In this document: positions 50,418 to 60,518 of the stretch, in pieces
Layout of the letters: every line of letters starts with the position of its first letter
How positions within the stretch are numbered: the stretch's first letter is position 1
Assembly: GCA_038049695.1 (NCBI GenBank)
Contig: CP142455.1
Coordinates: forward strand, 21,613,501-21,677,500
Length of the DNA: 64,000 nt
Reading direction: 5' to 3'
Source of the DNA: Cinnamomum chago
Lineage: Eukaryota; Streptophyta; Magnoliopsida; Laurales; Lauraceae
Notes under the pieces: model-generated
Databases searched by the model: none
The model's input: only the letters and a program-made list of their open reading frames with translations
Told to the model about the DNA's origin: nothing
Made by a program: the position numbers and the translations under genes

Positions 50418-51189
50418 ACTGATCAACTTCGTTTACTTTTCTTTGTTCTTTTTTTTTTTTCTCATCAAAAGAAGAGATGGAAGCCATCAAAAACAAGAGA
50501 TCGAGAACATTTTTTTAGATGGGTGCTTTAGACAAACTTGTCAGACAACCCACCCGCCCAGGAATAGCTTTGTGAGATGAGACACCATTGTCATCACTGA
50601 GGTATCTAACGTTTCCAGATTTATCACTCCATTCTTTTTTGAATGCTCACTATATAAATTTCATTTTTTGTCGAAAATTACTCTTCCGCAATTTTTTAAC
50701 CAAACTCTTTCGAAAAATTTCCTTCACGATTCTTAACCAACTTAATGAAGTCTATCACCCTCATCAAAAATGTAATTAGCTCAAAATCACCATTCCCTTT
50801 ATTACCTATTGGCCTTGTGATTAACCAGATAAGAAGAAGAGATATTGATATATGTTGACTGGAATGTGGCCACAATATTCGCTAACATTCTAATTCTATA
50901 GCTCACAGTGTAGGTATCAAAATGAATGTATTTTAATATATTCATGCATCTAAATTTTATTTTTAAATTAATTATCAACTTTGTAATAATTATACTTTTT
51001 GTTTTATGAATAAGGCCTTGTTTGAACAAATCTTACCTATATGAAATAGATTTATACGGAATGGATATGTTTCAAATGGCCCAGTTTGAAATAGATGCCT
51101 TAGAAATAGTCTATTGGATAACATAGAAAAACTGATTGAAATTGACTTTTTTCTTAAATCAACAGTTGAAAGCTTTTCACAACTTTTTC

Positions 51190-51720
51190 ATATCCACAAA
51201 GAATAAAGTTTTGAAATCTGGCCCCACATCCGTGTTTATCCTTACCAAGAGAAGTATTGATTCGAATCTTACTTTTGGTCCCACGGACGTCCAAAAAATA
51301 GATATAAATGTCTAAACTTTTTTTTGCAAGTATCTCAAAATATATGATAATCCAACGGATGAAACTAAGAACCATAGCCATGTTTGACCTTAATCTTTCC
51401 AACAGTTCGGATCATGATTTATGGTCCCATAATTTAAGAGAAAAAGAAGAATTTGGATTGCCTTTGGACATGTCCACAACCAAGCAATGAGAGTAAAGCC
51501 TTGAAATATGACCTCATTGCCGTGTTTAGCTTTCCGAAGAGGATTAAGGCTTGGGTCATGTGTTCGGCACCCATAGAAGTAACAAAAAGTATGTTTAAGT
51601 ATCTAGAGTATTTTGAAAACATTTCAAAATATACAATGATCCAACGGCCGGAAACTGGACCCATAGTTGTGTTTACTCTTCTGAATATATGCAACAGTTT
51701 CGATCTTGAAGTACTCGCTT
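51190..51720. repeat. Two diverged direct repeats of about 230 bp
   Basis: 51190-51420 and 51490-51720 share a run of phrases in order: a 'GTGTTTA-CCTT' segment, 'TTTCAAAATATA-ATGATCCAACGG' and 'CATAG--GTGTTTA'. They are too diverged to date. Open frames on the minus strand in both copies are probably by-products. 50652-51189 shows nothing recognisable. Confidence 0.5.
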
Positions 51721-52695
51721 AGAATTAAAAAAAAGAAAAAAGGACTGGACTACACCATGGGGACATCTAAATCACTGCCCACCTTCACCTCCACCTCTAC
51801 TTTCTTGCTCTTATTTTTATGTCAGAAATGGGGTTATTGGTTTTTAGAGGATTTTCCTCTATTTCTCTAAAACAGGAAAATGGTAGATATGTGTGCAAGA
51901 CGCTCTTATTTCTAAACAACTATCCTTATTTAACATTTAGATAAGTACAAGTTAAAAATAGAGATGTGATGTTAAGAATATCCAATGTATATAACATCAC
52001 GCGTGCTACCGTGAGGGGACTGGAATTGACATTGGAGAGAGACTACCTAATGGAAATCCTATCCCGTTAAAATAAAGATCCTCTTTTTGTAAGAGATGAT
52101 CTTAAATATTACTTTAATATGAGTTGTTGTTCTCATTATAAAATTCAACATCCGATTAATAATATAGTTATGTATACTTATAGGATTATGTGTATTAAAA
52201 TTGAAGAATTTTTGGTCCCCGCTTGATAAATCATTTATTTTCGGTGGAGATGGGATGGGCGCCAACAACTTTTGACTTCCCTATGTCACCGACAACTTTT
52301 TGACTCTTCCTTCCCTACTTCGATTACAGGCTCTAGAAAGATCAAAACAGGGGTAAAATCATATATTATATCCCTGGCTATAATGCAATAGAGCCCACAT
52401 CTATCCTAGCATTAACATTCTGGCAAGGAAGAATGCTAATAATTACGTTACTATCGACCTTGGTAGTGTCAAAAAGTTTTCGAGGTACTTCAAATTAAAA
52501 ATTAAAAATAGGAGTTTGACTAAGGTACCACATTCATTTATATAAGAGTAATTTCAGAACATTTAATTTTTTATTGTGGTGGGGTCTTAACCCATGTAAG
52601 CTAGCATGGGGACACACTACAGGATACTTACGATAAGGCACCACTTCTATTGCGAGAGCACGATCCATTTATTTATCTTTTCATCATTTATTTCT

Positions 52696-52727
<32 letters not shown>

Positions 52728-52769
52728 TTGTACAAACTTTTTTTATTTGAAAATTGCAACTATGTCCAG
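51721..52769. other. AT-rich intergenic sequence with a (TA)n-T run
   Basis: No supported gene. (TA)n followed by a T-run at about 52697-52730 precedes the exon-like fragment at 52770. Confidence 0.45.
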
Positions 52770-53184
52770 ATTGTTAATAATCCATTGCCCAGCCCGAAGG
52801 ACATCAATCTACATCGGAAGCACTTGTTGAAAGAACTTCTTTACAAAGGCGAGTTCTCAGCTAAAGAACTTTGACCCTACCCCTTTCTAGTTTCTTGAAA
52901 TATTTTAAGTTACCTACATACCCAAAACGAATGACTTTATTGGAAGACATTGTCGTGCGTCCATGGGTGGTTGCAGATGAAGGGTCAATTCCTCAGCACT
53001 TGTGCCGGTGCAAGCGTATGGATTTTAGAAGCGTAGAGTCTGCTGATAACAAAACCAGTGCAAACATGACACACTGATTGTTGTCCTCTCTTCCAATGTA
53101 CAGTGGCAAAGACAACTAAAGGAATTTGATCACGACGGGCTGATTTATGATGAAAACTTGAGTTTTGGGAAAAGACATTTGTAA
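52770..53184 (+). pseudogene. Terminal exon-like fragment of an unidentified plant gene
   Basis: After a good acceptor (TATGTCCAG, 52769) the frame reads IVNNPLPSPKDINLHRKHLL to KGEFSAKEL, then a stop at 52872-52874. The next frame continues without a gap as FLKYFKLPTYPKRMTLLEDI to CRCKRMDFRSVESADNKTS, stopping at about 53077. After a second acceptor (ATGTACAG, 53103) comes WQRQLKEFDHDGLIYDENLS ending FGKRHL and TAA at 53182-53184. Composition is strongly protein-like. A one-base shift near 52872 and the absence of a clear donor before 53103 suggest a decayed 3' gene fragment. Family not recognised. Confidence 0.4.
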
Positions 53185-54300
53185 TTCCCAGGATGTAGGT
53201 AGTGAGAGCTATTTAGATCTCTCTGCATATTTTGGTTTGTACAAGTTCTTAACTTCAACCATGGTGCATATTTATTTTTTTGATTTTACAAATGTCTCTA
53301 CGTGCTAATTTCATGTCTTTTGGTACGTTCTTACATGAGTGGCATGAAAGATTGTTTCGGATATTTGCATAATCTATATGAGAGTTTAGAGCCCTGTCAA
53401 CTGGGGTTGTAATCTTTGATTGTAGGAAACCGATGAAAGATAACTCTTTATGATTTCTTCTTATATGCCTTAAAGCTTTTGTATAATAACTGTATAGTAA
53501 TGAAAATCTTGTTAACTGGGACCAAAATTTTTTGGGCTATTGAAACTGTTTGGAAATGCTTGGATTAGAGAAGTTACGCTTTTGTCACAAGTCCTATTCT
53601 TGGGCCCAAGTTGTGGCGACGATTCGCCCATTGGTCTTTAAGGTTTGTCTTCCACTTTGGAACCTTGTGACCCCCTAGACACCACAACAACAAATTAAAT
53701 GTGCCGAAACTATTTTCTCTATCAATTAATTGTTCTTTGTACAATTTTTTCTATTTTTAGCCAAGAAACATCTTATCAATCTTAATACCACATCACTCCA
53801 ACCTAATTAAAACTATATACAAATGTTTCCTCTTCAAATCCTAAACCGACAAGCTAACATAATTGAATAATCTCCATTGATTCCCCAAATTCTCTTTATC
53901 ACATACCCACTCATATCAGTGGCCCCTCAACAGTACTATTTTAAAATACCACCTATAATCTCTCAACATAAATGAAAGAAAATCTCTTCCCTTCATTTTC
54001 TCCATCATTCTTCCAAATCTTTTGGTCCCTAAAATCTCCCAATACATACCAAGATGAAACTCTCTTCTTTTTTTCCCATATTTCCTTTTCTATGATTGAC
54101 TCTTTGCATTTACAATCTTTCATCACATTCCTCTCTTATCTCTTAGACCTATTTGATGAACAAGAAAATACAAGAAAGTCCATTTTTTTATAAAATATAA
54201 TCTTTTATTTTCTATAAAAAAAAAATATTGTATGTTTGGTAAAAAACATATGAAGAAAATATCATTTTCTTTCAAAAAACTCAATATTTTTTCCTTTAGT
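53185..54300. other. Intergenic sequence
   Basis: The first few hundred bases may be the 3' untranslated region of the fragment before it. No other feature is supported. Confidence 0.4.
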
Positions 54301-54735
54301 TATCACCTGTAGAAAACTTTCTACAAAGTGGGAGAGCGGTAAAGTATTTTCTTTTTATTTGACTTTACTTTATCACACTTTACCATAGTTTATTTGGTAA
54401 AGAAAAAGTGACTTATATATGAGAGATTTTACTTTACTACACTATCTTTTCATCTAAACATGGTGAATGAATAATATGTCACATCGAGGTCAAGGAATGT
54501 TTGTTTATATGTGCAGTAAAATAAAATAAACATCATGGTAAAAGATGAGGTAAAGTAAGGTAAGGTAAATTATGTGGTGAAGTAAAGTTGGAGAGAGAGT
54601 TGTAAAGTAGTCACCCTTTGTATTGACTTTACTTTACTATACTTTACATAGTTTAATGTAATAAAGAAAAGTTGCTTTAATTATGCAAAAAAAAACTGGC
54701 GGCTGGACTTTACTTTATCACACTACTTTTTCTTC
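54301..54735. repeat. AT-rich block of TTTACTTTA / TAAAGTAAA repeats
   Basis: ACTTTACTTTA-type motifs and their inverse (GTAAAGTAAGGTAAGGTAAA) recur many times in both orientations, allowing long hairpins. Perhaps a nested or decayed MITE. Ends are not definable. Confidence 0.5.
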
Positions 54736-56480
54736 CAGGCATAGTAAATTACATATAAATTAAGTATTTAATAAAGAATTATTCTAACAATGAACTTTAC
54801 TACGATAAATAACATTAACTTGTTGTTTGTTTGAAATTTTAAATATATATTAAAATCATAGTACCTTCCAAACAACTAAATTTAAAATATGTAGTATTCT
54901 ACAAATTTTTTCCAAAGAACACGATTATTACAAATTACAAATATTATACTATTCTATTCTATACTATTTTGTTTTTCCAATATTTAGATATGTAAATATT
55001 GTATTCTATAAACATCCAAACATGCCAATGTGTGGTAAAAAATAAATCTCTAGAGTGTAATTGTAGGCCCTCCCCTTTCAATCCCACAAGCAAACTCTGA
55101 CTAATCAACCAAATTTAACTTAGAAAGGAGGAGATCTTTAATTGTCTCAATATAGAAGATTGAATTACAATGATTGTCTTCCTGAATTACTACATGTGAC
55201 CCCATCTCTTTGAAAGTATGTTATACGTGGAGCCCATATGTAGAAGTTACAATCTGAACTTAAATTGTGTTTCGAGGGGGGCACATCTCTTCCGGGAAAT
55301 ATATCTTGGGACCTACCTTGTAAGATTAAAGTGGGTGCCTCTCTTTAGAAATCATTCGTACATAGATGTAGTATTAATAATCATTATACAATATAAACAT
55401 CACGTAATATTAACATTACATTGATTAAAAGGACATCTTCCAAATATTCTCTTAACCTCTCACTTTACATTTTCAATGACCTTTTTCATTTCATTTCTTT
55501 TATTTTGTACGACAGCCTAGGGGTTTGAAGCCCAATAGTGGCCACACAAGGAGAAAATACTACTTTTTTTAATTGGGTTTTTTAGCAATAAGTCTCTCTA
55601 CAAATTAGGGAACTCAATCACATTTGAGGCATTGATTTAAGTAGATCTGAGTTTCCAGTATTAGATTGATTGCATGCATAAAAGTCGGGCGTCTTTTTTC
55701 TATTACTTTGGGTGCAGTTTGTGACTTTTTTGGATTACCTCCATCAATAATTGATTTCAGATTCCAATGACTTTTCTATTTTAAAAAAAAAATTATATCT
55801 AATTTAGCCATTGATCTAAACTACCAGAGACAAACACTTCAAATGGTCTACATCACATGGGATTGCAATGCAGAAAGATGATCAAAAGATTAACATTGAT
55901 GCATTCACATTTAAAAATAAATAAAGCTAGGATAGAGTTAGCCAATGCTTATTCCTCAAATACGGTCATTGATTCTACTCAACGAAAAGAAATTAACGAC
56001 CTGTGTGCCTTTTACATGGACACCGCATTGCTCTGTCGGGCTTCTGCATGCCATTGTGGAAAATTCCCCACTGCTGAATGTAGGAGTCTGGGCAGTGTCT
56101 CAATTCCAAGAGTGGTTGATCATCCTCGCAGGCCACAACTACTAATCATCATCTTGGCAAGCTATTGCCTCACTTCTCATTTTCATAATAGTGATAGAAA
56201 ACATGTTTCTATATTCCTCTTTTTTTATAATTAGAGATACTGGACACCATATTTTTGATTCATAATTTTTCAAGTCATAAATTAGAGATACTACATACTG
56301 GCCCGGGCCTATTTTTTCTAGTATTATATATATATATATATATGGGTTTTGTTCAGGTGAGAACAGTTCTCATCATTTTGGTGAGAAGTCTCATCCTCTC
56401 CGTCCATTTGTTTAAAATGATCCAACGGCTGGCAGCATGGGCTATAAGAGAGGAAAAAAAAATCAAAGGCCCACCCAAAT
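54736..56480. other. AT-rich intergenic sequence
   Basis: No gene is supported. A 125-residue open frame near 55857 shows no domain and uneven composition. (TA)n occurs at about 56328-56343. Confidence 0.4.
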
Positions 56481-56780
56481 TTCCCATTTCCCCCCAAATC
56501 CCCTCATTCCTTTCTCACGTTTCCTCCATCGCTCTCCCTCCTCCAAACGGTTTTCTCCTTTCCCTCTCCCGGCCAGCGCTAAACGGCAAATCTCCATCGG
56601 CAGCGCCCAGATCAGTAGCATCCCCCCAAATCCCCTCCTTCCTTTCTCCCGTTTCCTCCATCTCTACCCCTCCCCCAAACAGTTTTCTCTTTCTCTCTTC
56701 CGGCTCGAGCATCTCTCTCATCCCTCTCCCGGCCAGTGCCAAACAGCAGATCTCCATCGGCAGCGCCTAGATCAGCAGAG
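56481..56780 (+). repeat. CT-rich tandem duplication of about 135-150 bp
   Basis: The phrases CCCCAAATCCCCTC, TTTCTC-CGTTTCCTCCATC, CCCGGCCAG and 'ATCTCCATCGGCAGCGCC' occur in the same order in 56490-56620 and 56620-56770. Frames across it are low-complexity (P/S-rich) and probably not coding. It could be leader or LTR-type sequence of the element to its right. Confidence 0.6.
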
Positions 56781-57009
56781 CATATCCGCAGCGACAACAA
56801 CGCATCCCTCTCATGGCCAGCGACCGACAATCTCCGATTTCAGCCCTTGGCGGACCTGCTTCTCCACTCCGCCCATGAAGAAGAAAAACATTCTCTCTGT
56901 TTCTTCTTGAGCTTGAGCTCTCTTGTATTTTGTTTCGTGTTCTCTCCCGGTCGTCGCACATCTCTCTCCCGTGACGCAATGCCGGTGAAAAACCGAATTA
57001 ACTTGCCTT

Positions 57010-57968
57010 AACACAGGCAGAGGTCCCACGTATATGATCTCAGATGAATATCAACGACTAGTGATTAAACTAGTAATTAACCCTAATCCTGTTTAAAACA
57101 TTCAAACCACAAGATATATAAAGACACAGGATTTTTACGTGGAAAACCCTACTCGGGAAAAACCACGGGTCTTACCGTCTAGACCAACAGACAACCAAGC
57201 ACTATTATAATTGAAAGTTACAAGAGAACTCACAACCCTTTTCCCAGTTGCTGACTCAACCTAAGGACTGCAAGGACTTGCCGACAACTCGCCGTGCACC
57301 TTCACCGTGCTTGAACAACAATGTCTTCAATGAAGTTGATGGAACTCAGATCAAGGCTGGAACTTGCAGCATAACTTCAGTAAGGGCAGCCTTGGGGCAG
57401 GAAGATGAATCTCTCAAAACTCTCTCACTTAGATTTCTTCTTCTTCAGAGATAATATAGAGAGGAGAGATGTATGGCCTACTTAAAGGAAGAAATTCGTG
57501 CAACAAGGCTTCTCAAATCAGGCAACTTCTTTCCTTGAAAATAGAAGTAGGAGTTGTAATAGAAATAGGAAGCCCAGGTTCGCTCGAGCGATCAAGAGGG
57601 TTCGCTCGAGCTACCCTAACTTTAGTAACTTCCGGACAGCGCAGGGATTCTTTGGTCGAGCGGATATTAAAATGCGGTCGAGCGACCAACTCTCTGTGAG
57701 AGGTTCGCTCGAGCGACCGTCGTGCGAACTCAGACCCTCCATTCCAGAACCTTGTTCGGTCGAGCGCACATATTGAAAGGTCGAGCGATTATTTCTCTGT
57801 GTGGTTCGCTCGAGCGGATGTAAGATCGCTCGAGCGATCAATCCAATATGACAGAGTCCTAACTCCTTCTGCTTGGTATCTTTGCAGTCCTATCCTAGAC
57901 TCAATACAAGTTAATAAGAGTCCTAGTTTTGTCCATATCCCAATGAATTAGCCAATAAAGACCTTACA
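57010..57968 (-). repeat. 3' LTR of a minus-strand Sirevirus-like copia element
   Basis: In minus orientation the LTR begins TGTAAGGTC at 57968, directly after the polypurine tract AAAGGGGGAGAT. It contains a cluster of palindromic motifs, a TATA-like stretch near 57455 and the 'ACGTGGAAAACCCT ... GGGAAAAACCACGGG' segment seen in many plant copia LTRs. The far end (about 57010) is an estimate: no matching CA terminus or target duplication could be fixed, and it may extend further left. Confidence 0.6.
57581..57836. promoter_or_regulatory. Repeated palindromic motif cluster CGCTCGAGCG in LTR U3
   Basis: Nine copies in 256 bp: CGCTCGAGCG or one-base variants at 57581, 57603, 57706, 57807 and 57827, and half forms GGTCGAGCG at 57654, 57676, 57758 and 57779. 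In minus orientation they sit about 130-390 bases into the LTR, upstream of the TATA-like stretch. Sireviruses are known to carry repeated palindromic motifs in U3; this would be such a cluster with its own sequence. Confidence 0.7.
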
Positions 57969-57969
57969 A

Positions 57970-57980
57970 TCTCCCCCTTT
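57970..57980 (-). promoter_or_regulatory. Polypurine tract next to the Sirevirus-like LTR
   Basis: Minus strand AAAGGGGGAGA directly precedes the LTR start. A second tract, AAAAAGGGGGAGT, lies about 200 bases upstream at 58174-58186. Multiple polypurine tracts are characteristic of Sireviruses. Confidence 0.75.
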
Positions 57981-58388
57981 GGCAATTCATGGACAAAACC
58001 CCTAATACATGAAAAGTCTACCCCTCTAATCAACTAAAAACCAAAAAACCAAGATTAAAAAAAACAAGGTGAGACTTCAGTTCGCATATTAAAAGTTGCT
58101 CATGGAAGAAGTACCTGCAGTGTCTTTCACATAAAGATCAAGTGACAAGCATCATAGAATATTAACATACACCACTCCCCCTTTTTGTGCATAAATTGTC
58201 AATAACAGACCATAAAGATCATGAAGTCTGAGAGATCTAATCAGGAATAAAACTGATAAAAGTACGAAGCATCATAAAGTAAATTCTGAGAGATAAGTCA
58301 AGAAGTCAACAGTAACAAGGCAACAGCAAAATAAATAAACGAACAATGAACCAGAAGCAAAAGAGCAAGGAGACATAAACTGAGTAGT

Positions 58389-59243
58389 TCATTGCGGGCC
58401 TTGTCCCATCCGTGCAAGTATGTCTGCCAGTGCTGCATTGATTTGGGTAAACCCGGAGTCAACCCTGGTGGAGAGACCCTGAACCTGTAATTCCAACTGA
58501 TCAAAACGTTGGTTCCACCCTGGTTGCTCCCCCTCAACTGGTGCAGCATCTTCCTCTTCAGCTTGATTTCCTTGAGCTGCTCGCTGCGCAGGATTACTAT
58601 GCGCTGACGATTGAGCAATTGTGCGAGCATTAATTGAATTCTTCACTTTAACCGATGGTTCATTCTGCCGCACTTGGATCTCCTTGTAAGGGAGAAACTC
58701 AGTGATGAACATGCCAAAAGGTAGCAACGAATTCCTCTTAGCAGTCAGGGTTCGAACCAGGACATGTAGATAGGTCAAGGGGATGTTGACACTCCTCCCA
58801 GTTCCAATGCAATAGAGTAAATATCCATTCTTCTGAGCCACATCAGATGTTTGGCCTCGGGGTTCCAAATTATGACAAACAAATCGGTTAAGAAACCGAT
58901 ACTCAGCAGTGAGATTTCCATGAATTATAATTCCCCCGGGCCAGTGAGTGGGCACACCACAGAGAGTGGTGGCAATGACATCATAGTCTATAAGGGCCTC
59001 CATCTCATCAGGAATTGGATAATCCGCACCCTCCTCCTCAGGAATATTGATAAAGTCAGCAATGTCTGCAACAGATATCGTAATCCACTTCCCCCTCACA
59101 TACGTTTTTACAGATCCATTCTCCAAAACTTCTAGATTGCAGTAAAACTCACGAACAAGATCAACATGAATGAACTTGGAGTCAAATTTCATTAGTGGGT
59201 GTCGGATGTGAATTTTGATCCCCCAGGGGAGGGGAATCGCCAT
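58389..59243 (-). CDS. Extra ORF of a Sirevirus-like element (putative plant transposon protein domain)
   Basis: 284 residues from MAIPLPWGIKIHIRHP (ATG at 59243). Residues about 20-190 resemble the 'putative plant transposon protein' domain of plant retroelements (REFYCNLEV, YVRGKWITIS, ADIADFINIP, YLHVLVRTL); that family call is from memory of its pattern. The C-terminus (about 235-280) is a heptad-like segment (RFDQLELQVQGLSTRVDSGF) suitable for a coiled coil. No signal peptide or membrane segment is evident. It lies between where pol would end and the two polypurine tracts and LTR, i.e. in the env-like position of Sireviruses. No pol is found upstream (59244 onward), so the element is truncated there or non-autonomous. 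The intact frame suggests recent origin or selection. Confidence 0.65.
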   Translation of the reverse strand: MAIPLPWGIKIHIRHPLMKFDSKFIHVDLVREFYCNLEVLENGSVKTYVRGKWITISVADIADFINIPEEEGADYPIPDEMEALIDYDVIATTLCGVPTHWPGGIIIHGNLTAEYRFLNRFVCHNLEPRGQTSDVAQKNGYLLYCIGTGRSVNIPLTYLHVLVRTLTAKRNSLLPFGMFITEFLPYKEIQVRQNEPSVKVKNSINARTIAQSSAHSNPAQRAAQGNQAEEEDAAPVEGEQPGWNQRFDQLELQVQGLSTRVDSGFTQINAALADILARMGQGPQ

Positions 59244-59597
59244 TCATCTATATGTGTGCTATTTAAATTTTTACATCGAAAATGAGGATTCCGACTACCC
59301 TCAAAATCGCCGGATCACGATCGCCAGCTACGGTAACAGTCGTAACACCGTTCTTCGACAAAAGCCGAAGAAAAATGGGAGCAAATAAGTGGGTGAGTTC
59401 TTCTCTTGTCTAATGTGTTGCCGGCAACATACGACGGTTTTCTTGTCACATTAATTTGGGTCTCTTTGGGTCTTTTTAATATTAGGTCAATTCGGGGTTA
59501 TGAGTAAAAGTCCAAATAAGGTTAATCCTCACATAGCATAATCATAGTATATCCAAGTAAAACAAAATAATTAAAATAAAGAAAATAAAAAGGGGGG
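59244..59597. other. Sequence between the env-position ORF and the TIR element
   Basis: No pol remnant, PBS or gene is recognised. An A-rich run leads into AAAAAGGGGGGAGG at 59587-59600. Confidence 0.4.
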
Positions 59598-59990
59598 AGG
59601 TGCCAAATATTTAAGAAGAGGATTGGCCCCGTTCCCGGGTACCCCCTTCTAATCCCTTGGCAAAACAGGGTTTAAAGGCTGACTTTTCAAATCAAAATGA
59701 TGATGCAAATGAGACTTTGACTTGTGATTTCTGTGTTTTTCGTGTGCGATACACGAGTGATAAAGTAAAAAGCCAATGGACTGTAATTGATTGAAGATGG
59801 CCGATGGGCCGGTGTTTGTTTTAGAGGGCCGATGGGCCGTGATTGATTTAGAGGTGGCCGATGGGCCGAAATAAAAAAATGCAAAGTGTGTGAAATCACT
59901 CGTCTCATCTCATTATTCTCATTTATTCAATTTTAGAAGTCAGTTCTTTATTCCCTTTTATCATTAAGTTCAATTAAATATTTGGCACCT
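59598..59990. mobile_element. 393-bp element with 17-bp perfect terminal inverted repeats
   Basis: AGGTGCCAAATATTTAA (59598) and its exact reverse complement (ending 59990) bound the block. No flanking target duplication was found. The left end abuts a purine tract followed by TG, and the inner right end is CA, so it could be a solo LTR or terminal LTR (59601-59987) as well as a MITE. Confidence 0.5.
59799..59867. repeat. Three copies of GGCCGATGGGCC
   Basis: The 12-base motif occurs at 59799, 59827 and 59856, spaced 28 and 29 bases, inside the TIR element. Confidence 0.85.
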
Positions 59991-60518
59991 GAGGTGGAGG
60001 AAGAAATAAAGGAAAAATCTTTTTGGGTTTATTTTGTTGGTTTTATAGTTTTTATAGGTTTTTGATATTGGGCTAGAAGGGCCTAACTAGGGGATTTTAC
60101 TTGGATTTACTTGATTAATGCTTTATTACTGATCATCGGATTAACCCGAACCTAAGGTCCTAAACCGCCCACATTAGCTTTCCCGGTCCCTTAACGGAAC
60201 AGGAAGAGTGATGGGACGAAGCCCAATGCTCTAGCCTATCTAATGGAGGAATCCGATTTATTCCTAGGATGCTAGTAGCCTAAACTTGACAGTTCTGCCT
60301 AAGGAATTTGGTTATGATCTTAATTATTTCGATTTGTTTTGATTTGCGTTGAAGGGTTGTTAAGAGCGATTGAGGGATGGATTAAGGTCTTGATTAATGT
60401 GTTTCAAAGTATATTAAGGTTCTGTTTTAGTTGTTTAAGGTTCGGGGATTCCAAGTTTTAATTCGAGAAGTGAAATGATGTCAAAACCAGGGAACAAACA
60501 AGGTTGGCGGAGGACTTG
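59991..60518. other. Gene-free sequence leading into the GGCGCC array
   Basis: No frame, RNA or repeat is supported. Sequence becomes G/T-rich on the plus strand from about 60300. Confidence 0.4.

Larger units (their letters stand above)
49240..50651. repeat. 709-bp tandem direct duplication
   Basis: Copies 49240-49949 and 49950-50651 are nearly identical, both running from CTTAGGATAATATATG or its equivalent to GAATGCTCAC. The second lacks TTCGTCGA and has a few substitutions and small insertions. Each carries the same MITE with its target duplication, so the segment was duplicated after MITE insertion. Confidence 0.9.

Noticed and set aside
55857-56234. 125-residue plus-strand frame
   Set aside because: No domain or homologous pattern, and its end is a low-complexity F/Y-rich tail typical of AT-rich DNA.
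56255-56910. Overlapping 171- and 157-residue P/S-rich frames
   Set aside because: Produced by a duplicated CT-rich tract, open in several frames and on both strands, with no domain.
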